DNA of 64,000 nt, taken from DATBVX01 sp963705495 (GTDB lineage: Bacteria; Pseudomonadota; Gammaproteobacteria; Steroidobacterales; Steroidobacteraceae). This document shows, one piece after another, positions 16,635-28,326 of this stretch. The notes under the pieces were generated by a model, which had not been told where the DNA came from, did not search any database, and saw only the letters and a list, made by a program, of their open reading frames with translations. The first letter of the stretch is position 1; each line of letters begins with the position of its first letter. The stretch is from NCBI GenBank assembly GCA_963705495.1, contig CAVPJQ010000008.1, forward strand, positions 310,001-374,000, given 5' to 3'. Made by a program: the position numbers and the translations under genes.

Positions 16635-17924
16635 ATGATTTCCAGGCTTGCACATCGATACGGCGTGACGGCGGGCATGTCGGTCGCTCTGCTGCTGCTC
16701 ACCACGCTGTCCGGTTGCGTGGTCGAGGAGACCCGGCCACTCCCCAAGGTTCACGCAGTCCAGGCCAAGGAAGAGATACCGGGCGAGGAACTGCTCGATG
16801 TCGGTGTGCGGATCTTCGATCCGGGCATTCCCGCGGAAGTGGAGAACGACGAGCAGGCTCAGCAGAAGGCAGGTATCTATCCCGACGTGCGCCGCGCCGA
16901 GGCGCGCTACATGGCGATGCTACTCAGAAACACTCTCGAGACCACGGCGCAGTGGGGCGCCGTGCGTGTGATTCCGGCCAATGCCGAGTTCATCGATGTG
17001 ATCGTATCGGGCAAAATCGTGCGTTCCACCGGCAAGGAGCTGGAGCTCCTCATCAGCGTGCGCGATGCAACCGGGCACACGTGGTACGCGGACAAGAAAT
17101 ACGAATCCGAGGCAGACCTCGGTTCGTACCTGAGCGATGCGGCGCTGAAGGCGCGCGATCCGTTCCAGAACGTCTATTCGACCATCGCCAACGACATGCT
17201 GACGTTCCGCAACACGATACCGGTCGCCGACCGGCGCATGATTCGGCGTGTCACCGAGATGCGCTTCGCGCAGGACCTGGCGCCGCAGTCCTATTCGGAC
17301 TACGTCGCGCAGGACAAGGACGGCCGCTACCAGCTGCAACGCCTGCCGGCCGACGGCGATCCGGTGTTTGAGCGCATCGAGAAGATTCGCGCCCGCGATG
17401 GAGCGCTCATCGATACGGTGAGCGATTACTACGGCAGCTTCGCCGACCATCTGAGCGAGCCTTACGGCAACTGGCGTCGCTACAGCTACGATGAGATCAA
17501 CAAGGAAGAGAAGACGAAGTCGCAGGCGCGCACCCGCATGCTCATGGGAGCTGCGGCGGTGCTGGGCAGCATTCTGGTGTCCTCGCAGTGCCCGGGCGGC
17601 AACAGCAACTGCCAGCGCGTAGAGAGTGCAGTACGCACTGCAGGCACGATCGGCGGTATCGCCGGAATCATGAGCGGACTGAAGAAGAGCGCCGACGCGA
17701 AGATTCACACGGCGGCGATCAAGGAACTTGCAACCTCGTTCTCAACCGAGGTCGCTCCGCAGGTGGTCGAGGTCGAGGGTCGCACCCTCAAGCTGACCGG
17801 GACCGCCGAGGATCAGTACCGCGAATGGCGCGAGATGCTCAAGCAGATGTATCTCGAGGAGACCGGCGGCGTGGCACCCACGTCGATCGCCGCGGGTACC
17901 CCGGCTGCAACAACAGCGCGTTGA
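16635..17924 (+). CDS. Lipoprotein with a central membrane-like segment, FHA-vWA cluster
   Basis: A 429-residue protein with a lipobox (LSGC, Cys28). The first half (VGVRIFDPGIPAEVEN, RYMAMLLRNTLETTAQWGAVRVIP, VIVSGKIVRSTGKELELLISVRD) resembles the alpha/beta folds of CsgG/TolB-N-type periplasmic proteins, but this is only a fold impression. A hydrophobic Gly/Ala-rich part with two cysteines lies around residues 297-348 (MGAAAVLGSILVSSQC, GTIGGIAGIMSGL). It lies 26 bases after the Ser/Gly lipoprotein and 7 bases before the kinase gene, so co-transcription is likely. Confidence 0.7.
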   Translation: MISRLAHRYGVTAGMSVALLLLTTLSGCVVEETRPLPKVHAVQAKEEIPGEELLDVGVRIFDPGIPAEVENDEQAQQKAGIYPDVRRAEARYMAMLLRNTLETTAQWGAVRVIPANAEFIDVIVSGKIVRSTGKELELLISVRDATGHTWYADKKYESEADLGSYLSDAALKARDPFQNVYSTIANDMLTFRNTIPVADRRMIRRVTEMRFAQDLAPQSYSDYVAQDKDGRYQLQRLPADGDPVFERIEKIRARDGALIDTVSDYYGSFADHLSEPYGNWRRYSYDEINKEEKTKSQARTRMLMGAAAVLGSILVSSQCPGGNSNCQRVESAVRTAGTIGGIAGIMSGLKKSADAKIHTAAIKELATSFSTEVAPQVVEVEGRTLKLTGTAEDQYREWREMLKQMYLEETGGVAPTSIAAGTPAATTAR

Positions 17925-17931
17925 GCCTCTG

Positions 17932-20261
17932 ATGTCGAGCATGAACAGCGGGCAGCGGCTGTCCGGGCGCTACACTGTGCGTCAGCGACTGAGCGCGGGC
18001 GCGCACGGTGAGACTTGGCTCGCGCACGATGCGACACGCGAGCGCGAGGTCGTCATCCGGGTGTTGTCGGACACGGTTGCGCAAGACCGTGCAATTCTCG
18101 AAAGCCTGAACACCGAGCTGGCTGCCGCTCACAGCCTCGATTCACCTGCAATCGCGGCGGCCGGCAGCCTCGAGCGTGATGGCGAGCAGATCTACCTGGT
18201 GCGCGACTTCGTGCCCGGAGAGGACCTGACATCGCTGCGGGCCGGTCCGTGGCGCCAGATCGCACCGGCCGCCGCACAGGTGGCGGATGCGCTTGCCACG
18301 CTGCACCGCGCGGGATTCGTTCATCGTGATATCAAGCCGGGCAACATCATCTTGCGTTCCGATGGAACAGCCACGCTGATCGACTTCGGAAGCGCGACGC
18401 TCGCGGGTGCAGGTGCTGCCAACGGTGCGCTCTCACGCTACAGCGCCAGCCCGCAACAGCTTGCGGGTGAGCCGGCTAGCGCTGCTGACGATGTTTACAG
18501 CCTGGGCGCAGTGCTCTACGAGTTGCTGAGCGGCTACCCGCCGTTCTATCCGAACTTCACGCTCGAGCGCGCCCGCTCGGAGGCCGTTCCCGCGTTGAAG
18601 CCGGCGCGCCCCGCACCTGCGGCACTGCTCGACCTGACGATGAGCCTGCTCGCGAGAAAGCCGGCCGACCGGCCTGCCGACCTGACGCAGGTGGCGCGAA
18701 AGCTCAGAGCCCTGCTCGAGTCTGCGGAGCCGGCTGTTGCCGGTTCAACAGCGGATCAGCAACCCGCACCTGCCACCTCCGCGCCGGTGGTCACGATCGT
18801 GCGGCCAATTCTGCGCCAGGCCGCGCAACGTGAGCGCCCGGCGGTGGAGCATCGCGCGCCGCGCCGCTGGCTGGTCAGCGCCGCATTCGTCGCGCTTGCC
18901 CTCGCCGCGCTGGCGGTATTCCTGTTTCTGCCCAACATGGTTCGTAAGCCCGCGGTGCAGGCGCCCGCGAGCGCGAAAGTGAGTCCGGCCGCTGTAGCGA
19001 AGCCGGCGGAGCCCGCCGAAGTCGATCTGCGCACACTGGCTGAACAGATGCAGCAGGCCGAGCAGGTCCGCGACACGTTCGAAGGCATGTACGAATCGCT
19101 CGACAAGCGCGCCGCCTCGGTGTGGGCAACGGCGCCTTTTGCCTCGGCCCGCAAACATGGCGACGAAGCCGCCAGGCAATACGGCACGCGGGAGTTCAAA
19201 GCGGCCCTCCAATCCTATTCAGCGGGTGTGGATGAGTTGAAGAAGGTTGCCGATCTCGCTGAGCCCACGCTGCGAGCGCAACTCGAGAAGGGTAATGCTG
19301 CGCTCGAGGCCGGCCAGTCGGCCGCTGCGCAGGCAGCATTCGATCTCGCGCTCAAGATCGAGCCTGAGAACGCGGTGGCGACCAAGGGGCTGAAGCGCGC
19401 CGCCACGCTGGACCAGGTTCTCACACTGCTTGCGAGTGCGAAGGGTGAGGAGCGTAGCGGTCAGCTGCCGCTGGCAGTGCAGGACTACGAGCAGGCCCTG
19501 AAGCTCGATCCCGACACGACCGCGGCGCGCGATGGTGCCGCGCGCGTGCGCGCACGGATCTCGGGCGATCAGTTCGCGGCGGCGATGTCGCAGGGGCTCG
19601 CACAACTGTCGGAGGGCAAGCTCAGCCTCGCACGCGCCTCGTTCGATCGCGCGCGAGCACTGCGACCCGGCGCGGCCGAAGTCAACGATGCGCTCGCGCA
19701 GGTGTCGCAAGCGGAGCTGCGCAATGGCATCGCGTTGCACCGCGAGCAGGCGGAGAACGCTGAGCGTGCCGAACGCTGGAGCGATGCAGTGACGGAGTAT
19801 GACGCGGCACTGAAGCTCGATCCGGCGCTCGAGTATGCACGTGCCGGTCGTGAGCGCGCCGTTCCGCGCGCGGCGCTCGCGACGCAGTTCGATGCGCTGG
19901 TCAAGCAGCCGGACCGGCTGCTGTCGGCAAAGGTGCGAGACCAGGCGCGGGGCCTGCTCGCCCAGGCCGGCAAGATCGATCCGCAAGGCCCGGTGCTGCG
20001 CCGACAGATCGACTCCGTGACCGCCAGTCTCGCGAGCTTCGAGGCTCCGGTGCGGATCGCGCTCGAATCCGATAGTCAGACGCAGGTCGTGATCCATCGC
20101 GTTGGCGAGCTCGGCGTGTTCGATCATCGCGAGATCGAGCTGGCTCCCGGCACTTATACGGTGATGGGGACCCGCGTCGGCTATCGCGACGTGCGGCGTG
20201 AGATCACGGTGCTGCCGGGGAAAGCTCCCGCGCCCGTCATCGTGCGCTGTGAGGATCGCAT

Positions 20262-20265
<4 letters not shown>
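17932..20265 (+). CDS. Membrane Ser/Thr kinase-like protein with TPRs and PEGA-like C-terminus
   Basis: A 777-residue protein. The kinase domain spans about residues 10-265: Gly-rich loop SAGAHGETW (21-29), HRDIKPGN (131-138) and DFG (151-153). The beta3 position that should be lysine reads VVIRVL, with Arg43. Catalysis may be weak, atypical or lost. One transmembrane helix (about 313-333) follows, then Ala-rich TPR-like repeats (about 345-690) and a final beta domain with APGTYTVMGTRVGYRDVRREI, a PEGA signature. It starts 7 bases after the previous lipoprotein. Its TGA overlaps the TTG of the next gene. It probably signals to the FHA proteins in the same operon. Confidence 0.85.
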
Positions 20266-22687
<2,422 letters not shown>

Positions 22688-22691
<4 letters not shown>

Positions 22692-23050
22692 ACAGCACTC
22701 CCCGCGAGATCGTGACTCGACTTACGTCTCGCTCGCCGGCCGCACCGCTCATTGCAGCGGCGCTGCTCCTCATCGCTCCGCTCGGCGTGCTCGTATCGCA
22801 GGAGGCACCGCCGACCACGACTCCCGCTAAGTCGCCGCCGGCTGCGAAGAAGGTCGAAGAGCCAGCGACCAAACCGGCGCCGTCGGCCACAAAGCCGGCG
22901 TCCGAAGCCAAGCCTGCCGCGGCGTCCGAACCCGCGGGCGCATCGGAAACCGAATCCGCAGACGGCGATCAGTCGGAAGCCCCGAAGCGTTTCATCCCCT
23001 CACAGAAATCATCGGCAGACAACAGTGCAACGTTCCCCATCGACATCTGA
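22688..23050 (+). CDS. Small Pro/Ala/Lys-rich single-helix membrane protein
   Basis: A 120-residue protein overlapping the previous stop by ATGA. One hydrophobic helix at residues 20-37 is followed by about 60 residues of Pro/Ala/Lys/Glu low complexity and a distinct tail, KRFIPSQKSSADNSATFPIDI. The tail is the only part that looks folded or conserved and is a candidate docking motif. No family is assigned. The next gene's GTG lies inside its last 26 bases. In the operon it could serve as an anchor or adaptor between the membrane signalling proteins and the channel subunit. Confidence 0.65.
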
Positions 23051-23882
23051 AGCGCAGGCCCTGCGTCCCACTCCGAACGCACCCGTTCGCAGCCAGCAGC
23101 AGAGCGACTTCCTGTTCAGCACCTTTGCGCTGATCATCACCGCGATCCTGGTGCATGCGCTCTACGTGGTTCACATCCGGCCACGGAGCGATGCCATTCT
23201 CGCCGAGCAATTCGCACGCATGCGGGTCGAGCCCGCCTACGTGCCTGAGCGCTCGATCTACATCGTGGTGCGCGAGTACGAGCCCGAGATCTGCATCATC
23301 CTCATGATCTGGTCGATGATCCTGCTGGGTCATCGCGGCATCGACAATCGCAAGCAGCGTCAGCTCCTCGCATCGGGTCTGCTCAATATCCCGCCGGGCA
23401 TGCGCATCCTGCCCAAGGACACGCGCGAGTACGCGCGCCAGATGGAAGCGCTCGATCCGAAGGCTCAGCAACTGTTGCTGCCGCGCGCCATCGTCGCCTC
23501 TCTCGAGCGCTTCGGATCGACTGAGAACATTCACGACGCGGCGGAGGCCGGGCGCTCGGTGTGCGAATCGGAAGCCGAGCGGCTCGACTCGGAGCTCTCG
23601 ATGGTGCGCTACACGGTGTGGGCGATCCCGGCCATCGGCTTCGTCGGCACGGTGCGCGGCATCGGCGCAGCGCTGCAACAGGCGCACCAGGCCGTGTCCG
23701 GAAACATCAACGGTGTGACCGAAGCGCTCGGCATCACGTTTAACGCAACCTTCACCGCGCTGACCTCGAGCATCATCGTCATGTTCTTCCTGCACCAGCT
23801 GCAGCTGGCGCAGGAGCGCATGGTGCTCGACACCGAGCATTACCTCGATCAGCACCTGCTCAAGCACATGCGGGCGTCCTGA
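23025..23882 (+). CDS. MotA/TolQ/ExbB-family proton channel subunit
   Basis: A 285-residue protein if started at the GTG at 23025, which overlaps the previous gene by 26 bases; no good ATG exists before the first helix. Helices lie at about residues 29-50, 88-104, 195-215 and 243-262. The pair AIPAIGFVGTVRGIGAAL and NATFTALTSSIIVMFF is the MotA/TolQ/ExbB signature, with threonines near 209 and 242-245 at the positions lining the ion path. A cytoplasmic domain of about 90 residues lies between helices 2 and 3. No ordinary ExbD/TolR gene follows; the two vWA proteins downstream carry the matching helix. The start codon is uncertain. Confidence 0.85.
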   Translation: MQRSPSTSEAQALRPTPNAPVRSQQQSDFLFSTFALIITAILVHALYVVHIRPRSDAILAEQFARMRVEPAYVPERSIYIVVREYEPEICIILMIWSMILLGHRGIDNRKQRQLLASGLLNIPPGMRILPKDTREYARQMEALDPKAQQLLLPRAIVASLERFGSTENIHDAAEAGRSVCESEAERLDSELSMVRYTVWAIPAIGFVGTVRGIGAALQQAHQAVSGNINGVTEALGITFNATFTALTSSIIVMFFLHQLQLAQERMVLDTEHYLDQHLLKHMRAS

Positions 23883-23894
23883 GAAATAGCGCGC

Positions 23895-25268
23895 ATGAGC
23901 ACTGGGGCCATCGAGATCAATGACGCCGGCCTGCTGCTGGCCGTTGACGGGGTGATCAGGCACTCAAGTCCCGGCTACGCGCTGCTCGACCGCGAGCCTG
24001 TCGTGGTCGGCAACGAAGCAGTGCGTGCTTCGCGCATCGAGCCGCTCAATGTCAACAACCGTTTCTGGAACGAGCTCGACGAGCGCCCGCTGCTGGTGCG
24101 AGCGGCCGCCGGACGCTCGCACGCCGATCTCGCGTACCTGCATCTCGCTTACGTTTGGGGGGATGTGGCCGGTGCGCCGCGCTCGGTGCGTTTTGTGGTG
24201 CCCGCGACGCTGCGCCCGCCGCAGCTCGCGCTTCTGCTCGGTATCGCGCGCGAAGCGCGTGTGCCGGTTGCAGGATTCGTCGATACCGGCGTGGCGCTCG
24301 CAAGTACCTGGCCGGACAGCGGCCGGTTGCTGTGCGTCGATGTCCATCTGCACAACACGGTGGTCACGGCGGTTGCCGTGGGCGAGCGCGTGCGGCGCGA
24401 GCGCACCGAGCTCGCGCGCAACGTCGGCTGGCTCGATTTCATCGATACCTGGATGCGCATGATCGGCCGCGAATTCGTGGCGCGCACGCGCTTCGACCCC
24501 CTGCATCGCGCCACTATGGAGCAGCAACTGTTCGATTCGCTCCCGGGCTGGCTCGAACAGCTTCAATCGTCCGATGCGGTCGATATAGAGGCGCCGTTCG
24601 AGGGCGAGACTCACTCGGTACGCCTGACGCGCGAGCAATTCGCAGTCGAGGCCAATGCGCTCTACACGGAGCTCCTGATGCGCGTGCATCGCCTGCGAAC
24701 TCCCGGGCACGCGACCACGATCGTGCTCGGCGATCGCGCAGCATCTCTGCCCGGCCTGGCGGAGCGCTTTGCCGAGTTCAACGACTGCGGCGTGGTGCGC
24801 AGCGCCCCTGGCGCGGCAGCCATTGCGGCATGTGCAATCGCCGAGTCCCAGGAAGGCGAGGAGACGGTTCAACTGCTGTGTGCAGTTCCCCGGGCCGACG
24901 CGTCGGTTGCCGCGCGCCTGCCGTGGCAGAGCCTGCAGGAAGCGCGCCTTGCGGACGTCGTGGCAGCGCCCTCGCACCTCCTGTACCGGGGGCAGGCCAT
25001 CGCCCTCGGTCCCGAGCCGCTGCGCATCGGCCTGGCGCCACCGCGTGACGGGGCTGCAGCGCTGAGTGTTGTCGGCGCATCGGCTGGCGTTTCGCGCCTG
25101 CACTGTTCGGTGCTGCGCCTGCCGTCCGGCGCAGTGGTCGTGGACCACAGCCGCTATGGGACCTGGCTCAACGATGAACGGGTTTTCGGTCGCGCAACTT
25201 TGCGCGCCGGCGATCGGTTGCGGCTCGGCCGGCCGGGCGTAACCCTCGAGCTCATCACCTCGGAATGA
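23895..25268 (+). CDS. Hsp70/actin-like protein with C-terminal FHA domain
   Basis: A 457-residue soluble protein. The first 340 residues resemble an Hsp70/actin-fold ATPase: a beta-hairpin start (EINDAGLLLAVDG), FVDTGVALAST, DVHLHNTVVTAVAVGERV at the phosphate-2 position, and a late TTIVLGDRAASLPGL. Nucleotide motifs are degenerate, so ATP binding is uncertain. The C-terminus is a well-formed FHA domain with SRLHC (Ser400, His403), RYGTWLNDERV (Asn426) and LRAGDRLRLG, which should bind phosphothreonine. A partner phosphorylated by the operon kinase is the obvious inference. It lies 12 bases after the channel gene and 3 bases before the first vWA gene. Confidence 0.75.
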   Translation: MSTGAIEINDAGLLLAVDGVIRHSSPGYALLDREPVVVGNEAVRASRIEPLNVNNRFWNELDERPLLVRAAAGRSHADLAYLHLAYVWGDVAGAPRSVRFVVPATLRPPQLALLLGIAREARVPVAGFVDTGVALASTWPDSGRLLCVDVHLHNTVVTAVAVGERVRRERTELARNVGWLDFIDTWMRMIGREFVARTRFDPLHRATMEQQLFDSLPGWLEQLQSSDAVDIEAPFEGETHSVRLTREQFAVEANALYTELLMRVHRLRTPGHATTIVLGDRAASLPGLAERFAEFNDCGVVRSAPGAAAIAACAIAESQEGEETVQLLCAVPRADASVAARLPWQSLQEARLADVVAAPSHLLYRGQAIALGPEPLRIGLAPPRDGAAALSVVGASAGVSRLHCSVLRLPSGAVVVDHSRYGTWLNDERVFGRATLRAGDRLRLGRPGVTLELITSE

Positions 25269-25271
25269 GCC

Positions 25272-26372
25272 ATGCCGCGCAAGCGTCGCCACACCGAAGT
25301 GTTCACCATGTCGTTCCTCGACTGCATCTGCTGCGGCTTCGGGGCAGTCGTACTGGTGTACGTGATCATCAGCGCGACGGCGGGCGTCACCAAAGTTCAC
25401 CAGGACGATGATCTCAAGGGCGAGGTGAACAAGCTCGAAGAGCAGGTGCTCGAGGGCTACAAGAACCTGGTCGTACTGCGCAACACGACGCAGAAGACCA
25501 CCGACCAGGCCAGCCAGGCGTCCGGCCGCATCACGCACATCCTGGATGAGCTGGAAAAGACCCGCGTGGAGCTCTCGCACTACACGGGCGACACACTTTC
25601 GCAGCAGGAGCACATCAACCAGCTGAAGTCCGACATTCGCTCTCTCGAGGAAGGCAATCGGCGCCTGGAAGCGGGCGCGAAGGAGCAGGCTGCCTCAGGA
25701 CAGAGCGTGCGCGCCTTCAAGGGCACCGGCGATCGTCAGTACCTCACGGGTATTACGGTGAGCGGCCGCCACGTGCTCATCCTCATCGACATGTCCGCGA
25801 GCATGCTCGATGAGACCCTGGTCAATGTGCTGAGAATGCGCAACCTCCCCGACGTGCAGAAGATGCTGGCGCCCAAGTGGCAGCGCGCGGTGGCGACGGT
25901 GGACTGGTTGACGACGCAGATTCCGCCGGACAGCGAGTTCCAGGTGTACGCGTTCAATACCGAAGCTCATTCAATGGTCGAGGGTAGCGACGGCAAGTGG
26001 CTCAAGGCGAACGACCCGCGCCCGCTCAACGCTGCCGTGCAGAAGTTGAAGCACACCCCGCCCCACGATGGGACGAGCCTCATCAACGCCTTCAATGCCG
26101 CGAAGACGCTCGACCCGATGCCGGACCAGATCGTGCTCGTGACCGACGGGTTGCCGACGCAGGGCGCAACACCCCCGGCGATCCGCAAGGCGGTCGAAGT
26201 CGAACAGCGCAGCAAGCTCTTCGACCAATCCCTTTCGGCATTGCCGCCAAGAGTGCCGATCAGCACGATCCTGCTGCCGATGGAAGGTGATCTGCCAGCG
26301 CCGGCGCGCTTCTGGCGCCTCGCGCGCGACACCGGCGGGGTCTTCATGATGCCCTCGAAGGACTGGCCATGA
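25272..26372 (+). CDS. Membrane vWA protein 1 with ExbD-like helix
   Basis: A 366-residue protein. A short basic N-terminus (MPRKRRHTEVFTM) leads into one helix, SFLDCICCGFGAVVLVYVII, with Asp17 at its start. This resembles the FIDV-type helix of ExbD/TolR/MotB, where the Asp carries the proton. A coiled coil of about 90 residues (48-140) follows. A vWA domain (165-360) has an intact MIDAS start, D-M-S-A-S at 173-177, and LVTDGLP later. The vWA domain should lie in the periplasm. It starts 3 bases after the FHA gene's TGA and ends in an ATGA overlap with its paralogue. Confidence 0.85.
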   Translation: MPRKRRHTEVFTMSFLDCICCGFGAVVLVYVIISATAGVTKVHQDDDLKGEVNKLEEQVLEGYKNLVVLRNTTQKTTDQASQASGRITHILDELEKTRVELSHYTGDTLSQQEHINQLKSDIRSLEEGNRRLEAGAKEQAASGQSVRAFKGTGDRQYLTGITVSGRHVLILIDMSASMLDETLVNVLRMRNLPDVQKMLAPKWQRAVATVDWLTTQIPPDSEFQVYAFNTEAHSMVEGSDGKWLKANDPRPLNAAVQKLKHTPPHDGTSLINAFNAAKTLDPMPDQIVLVTDGLPTQGATPPAIRKAVEVEQRSKLFDQSLSALPPRVPISTILLPMEGDLPAPARFWRLARDTGGVFMMPSKDWP

Positions 26373-27352
26373 GGCTCAAGCGTCATACCACCGAAGTGTT
26401 CAGCATGTCGTTCCTCGACTGCATCTGTTGCGGTTTCGGCGCGATGATCCTGATTCTGGTGCTGACGGAGACCGGTCAGCCCATCGTGCTCGAGAGGGTC
26501 CGCACCGACATGCACGGCCAGGTGGCGAAGCTGCAGGCGGAGCTGTACGAGATTCGCGGCGAGACCGATATTCTCAACCGCGATCTCAAGGGCCGGATCG
26601 AGCAACTCTCGACTGAGCGCAGCAAGCTCGCCCGGCTGCAGGGCGACCTCAGCACCGTCAAGGGCAAATACAACACCAGCCAGAAGGAAGCGGAGATTCA
26701 AAACTCCGAGGAAGGGCAGCTGGTCGCGGCGTACCAGAAGCTCACCGCCGAGATGGAGCGGCTCATGGCGTCCGGCTACCGGCGACCCAAGACCGCTGCC
26801 ATCGGGGGCATCCCGGTCGACAGCGAGTACGTCATCTTCGTGGTCGACACTTCCGGGAGCATGCAAGAGAATCACTGGGATACGGCGCGGAAGATGATGC
26901 AGGAGATCCTCGACATCTATCCCAAGGTCAAGGGAATCCAGGTGATGGACGACGAGGGCGCGTACATGTTCGATGGCTACCGTGGGCAGTGGATTGCGGA
27001 CACGCCCGCGCGTCGCAAGGCAATCATGGACCGGTTCAAGACCTGGACTTCGTTCAGCAACTCGAGCCCTGTGGAAGGCTTGCTGGCGGCGATCCGCACG
27101 TTCTGGTCCGCCGACAAGAAAGTGAGCATTTACTATTTCGGTGATGACTATCCCGGAGAGTCGATCCAGGCTGTGATAGATCAGGTCGATCGGGCCAATC
27201 ACAGCGAGACCGGCGAGCGCCGCGTGCGCATTCATGCCATCGGCTTTCCGATGCCGGCGCGCGCTCCGCAGTTCGGCAACGTGCGCTATACGGCGCTGAT
27301 GCGCGCGTTGTGTGAGAGAAATGGCGGAACATTCGTGGGGTTGCAGAGCTGA
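26369..27352 (+). CDS. Membrane vWA protein 2 with ExbD-like helix
   Basis: A 327-residue paralogue of the preceding gene with the same layout: basic start (MRLKRHTTEVFSM), helix SFLDCICCGFGAMILILVL with Asp17, a coiled coil (about 45-132), and a vWA domain with MIDAS D-T-S-G-S at 160-164. Its vWA domain is diverged from vWA1 and has DDEGAYMFDGYRG and YYFGDDYPG. The first 16 codons of the helix region are nearly identical in DNA to vWA1 (49 of 53 bases), while the rest is not. The ATGA overlap implies coupled, roughly equal synthesis, suiting a heterodimer. Confidence 0.85.
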   Translation: MRLKRHTTEVFSMSFLDCICCGFGAMILILVLTETGQPIVLERVRTDMHGQVAKLQAELYEIRGETDILNRDLKGRIEQLSTERSKLARLQGDLSTVKGKYNTSQKEAEIQNSEEGQLVAAYQKLTAEMERLMASGYRRPKTAAIGGIPVDSEYVIFVVDTSGSMQENHWDTARKMMQEILDIYPKVKGIQVMDDEGAYMFDGYRGQWIADTPARRKAIMDRFKTWTSFSNSSPVEGLLAAIRTFWSADKKVSIYYFGDDYPGESIQAVIDQVDRANHSETGERRVRIHAIGFPMPARAPQFGNVRYTALMRALCERNGGTFVGLQS

Positions 27353-28326
27353 TGCGCGCAACGAGAGCACTGGCGTTCACGGGGCAGGTTGCACTGCTGA
27401 CGCTCGTGGCCATGTTTGCCGGCTGTGGTCCTGTCAGCGTTGCAACCGAATCGGCCGTGCCGGTTCCGCTCGTAGAACCCATGCCGATTGTAGTCGGCAT
27501 CTACTACAGCGAGGACTTCAGCAAGGCGGCACACAGCGAGGAGCGTTGGGGCACGGACTGGAAGGTCGATCTTGGTCCCTACCACGTACGAATGGCCGAA
27601 AAGCTGTTTGCCTCCGAGTTCCGCGAGACGACGCGGGTCGAGGACCTGAAGTCCCTGCCCGCGGATCCGCCCTACCGGGCGATCATCGAGCCTCGCATCG
27701 AGCAGTATTCGTTCATCACGCCGCGTGATACCGGCGCAAAATATTTCGCGGTGACGATTCGCTATCGCCTCAATGTGTACGCGCCGAACGGTGTGCTGGC
27801 CGACTCGCTCACCTTTACCGGATACGGCAGTAACGCTTCGGGCAACGGCATGACGAGCACGGGACCGATGGTGCTGGCGACCAAGGCCGCGATGCGCGAC
27901 GCGGCCGCCAAGTTCCTGGTGCAGTTTCCCGAGCAGGACGTCGCCAAGAAGCTGCTGGCCGGCCAGCCGCTCATAGAAGCGTCGCAGGTCGCAGTGCAGA
28001 CAGGTGCGGGAACCGCGATGGGTGCGGCCGGGGCGGCACCGGTCACCCCGGTCAACGATGGCGCACCGATCGAATCGGTCCCGATCCTCGATCCGACACC
28101 GGAGGGCGCAGCACCACCGCCGGCCACAGCGGCACCGCCGTCGCCGGCTGCAGGCATGCCGCCAGCGGCGGATTCCGAACCAACGCCAACCGTTCCGGAA
28201 ACCGAGCCGGAGTCTGTGCCGGAGGACGGGACACCAGTGCCGGCGACGCCCACGCCTGAATCGCCAAAGATTTCTCCACAGCAAACCACCCAGCCGCCAC
28301 GCCAGGGCGCTCAGCTGCGGACGTAG
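27352..28326 (+). CDS. Lipoprotein with Pro/Ala-rich tail, last gene of the FHA-vWA cluster
   Basis: A 324-residue protein whose ATG shares one base with the previous TGA. The lipobox is MFAGC (Cys25). Residues about 40-205 form an alpha/beta domain (VVGIYYSEDF, VDLGPYHVRMAEKLFASEF, YRAIIEPRIEQYSFI, RYRLNVYAPNG) similar in feel to LptE/CsgG-type lipoprotein domains; no family is named. The last 110 residues are Pro/Ala/Thr-rich and probably disordered. Its stop overlaps the convergent TPR-TonB_C gene by 16 bases. Together with the three leading lipoproteins it suggests that the machine reaches the outer membrane. Confidence 0.7.
   Translation: MRATRALAFTGQVALLTLVAMFAGCGPVSVATESAVPVPLVEPMPIVVGIYYSEDFSKAAHSEERWGTDWKVDLGPYHVRMAEKLFASEFRETTRVEDLKSLPADPPYRAIIEPRIEQYSFITPRDTGAKYFAVTIRYRLNVYAPNGVLADSLTFTGYGSNASGNGMTSTGPMVLATKAAMRDAAAKFLVQFPEQDVAKKLLAGQPLIEASQVAVQTGAGTAMGAAGAAPVTPVNDGAPIESVPILDPTPEGAAPPPATAAPPSPAAGMPPAADSEPTPTVPETEPESVPEDGTPVPATPTPESPKISPQQTTQPPRQGAQLRT

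Noticed and set aside
23025..27352. Zorya-type phage defence
   Set aside because: A MotA-like protein with helix-bearing partners is shared, but the partners have vWA, not peptidoglycan-binding, domains and there are no ZorC/D/E-like genes.
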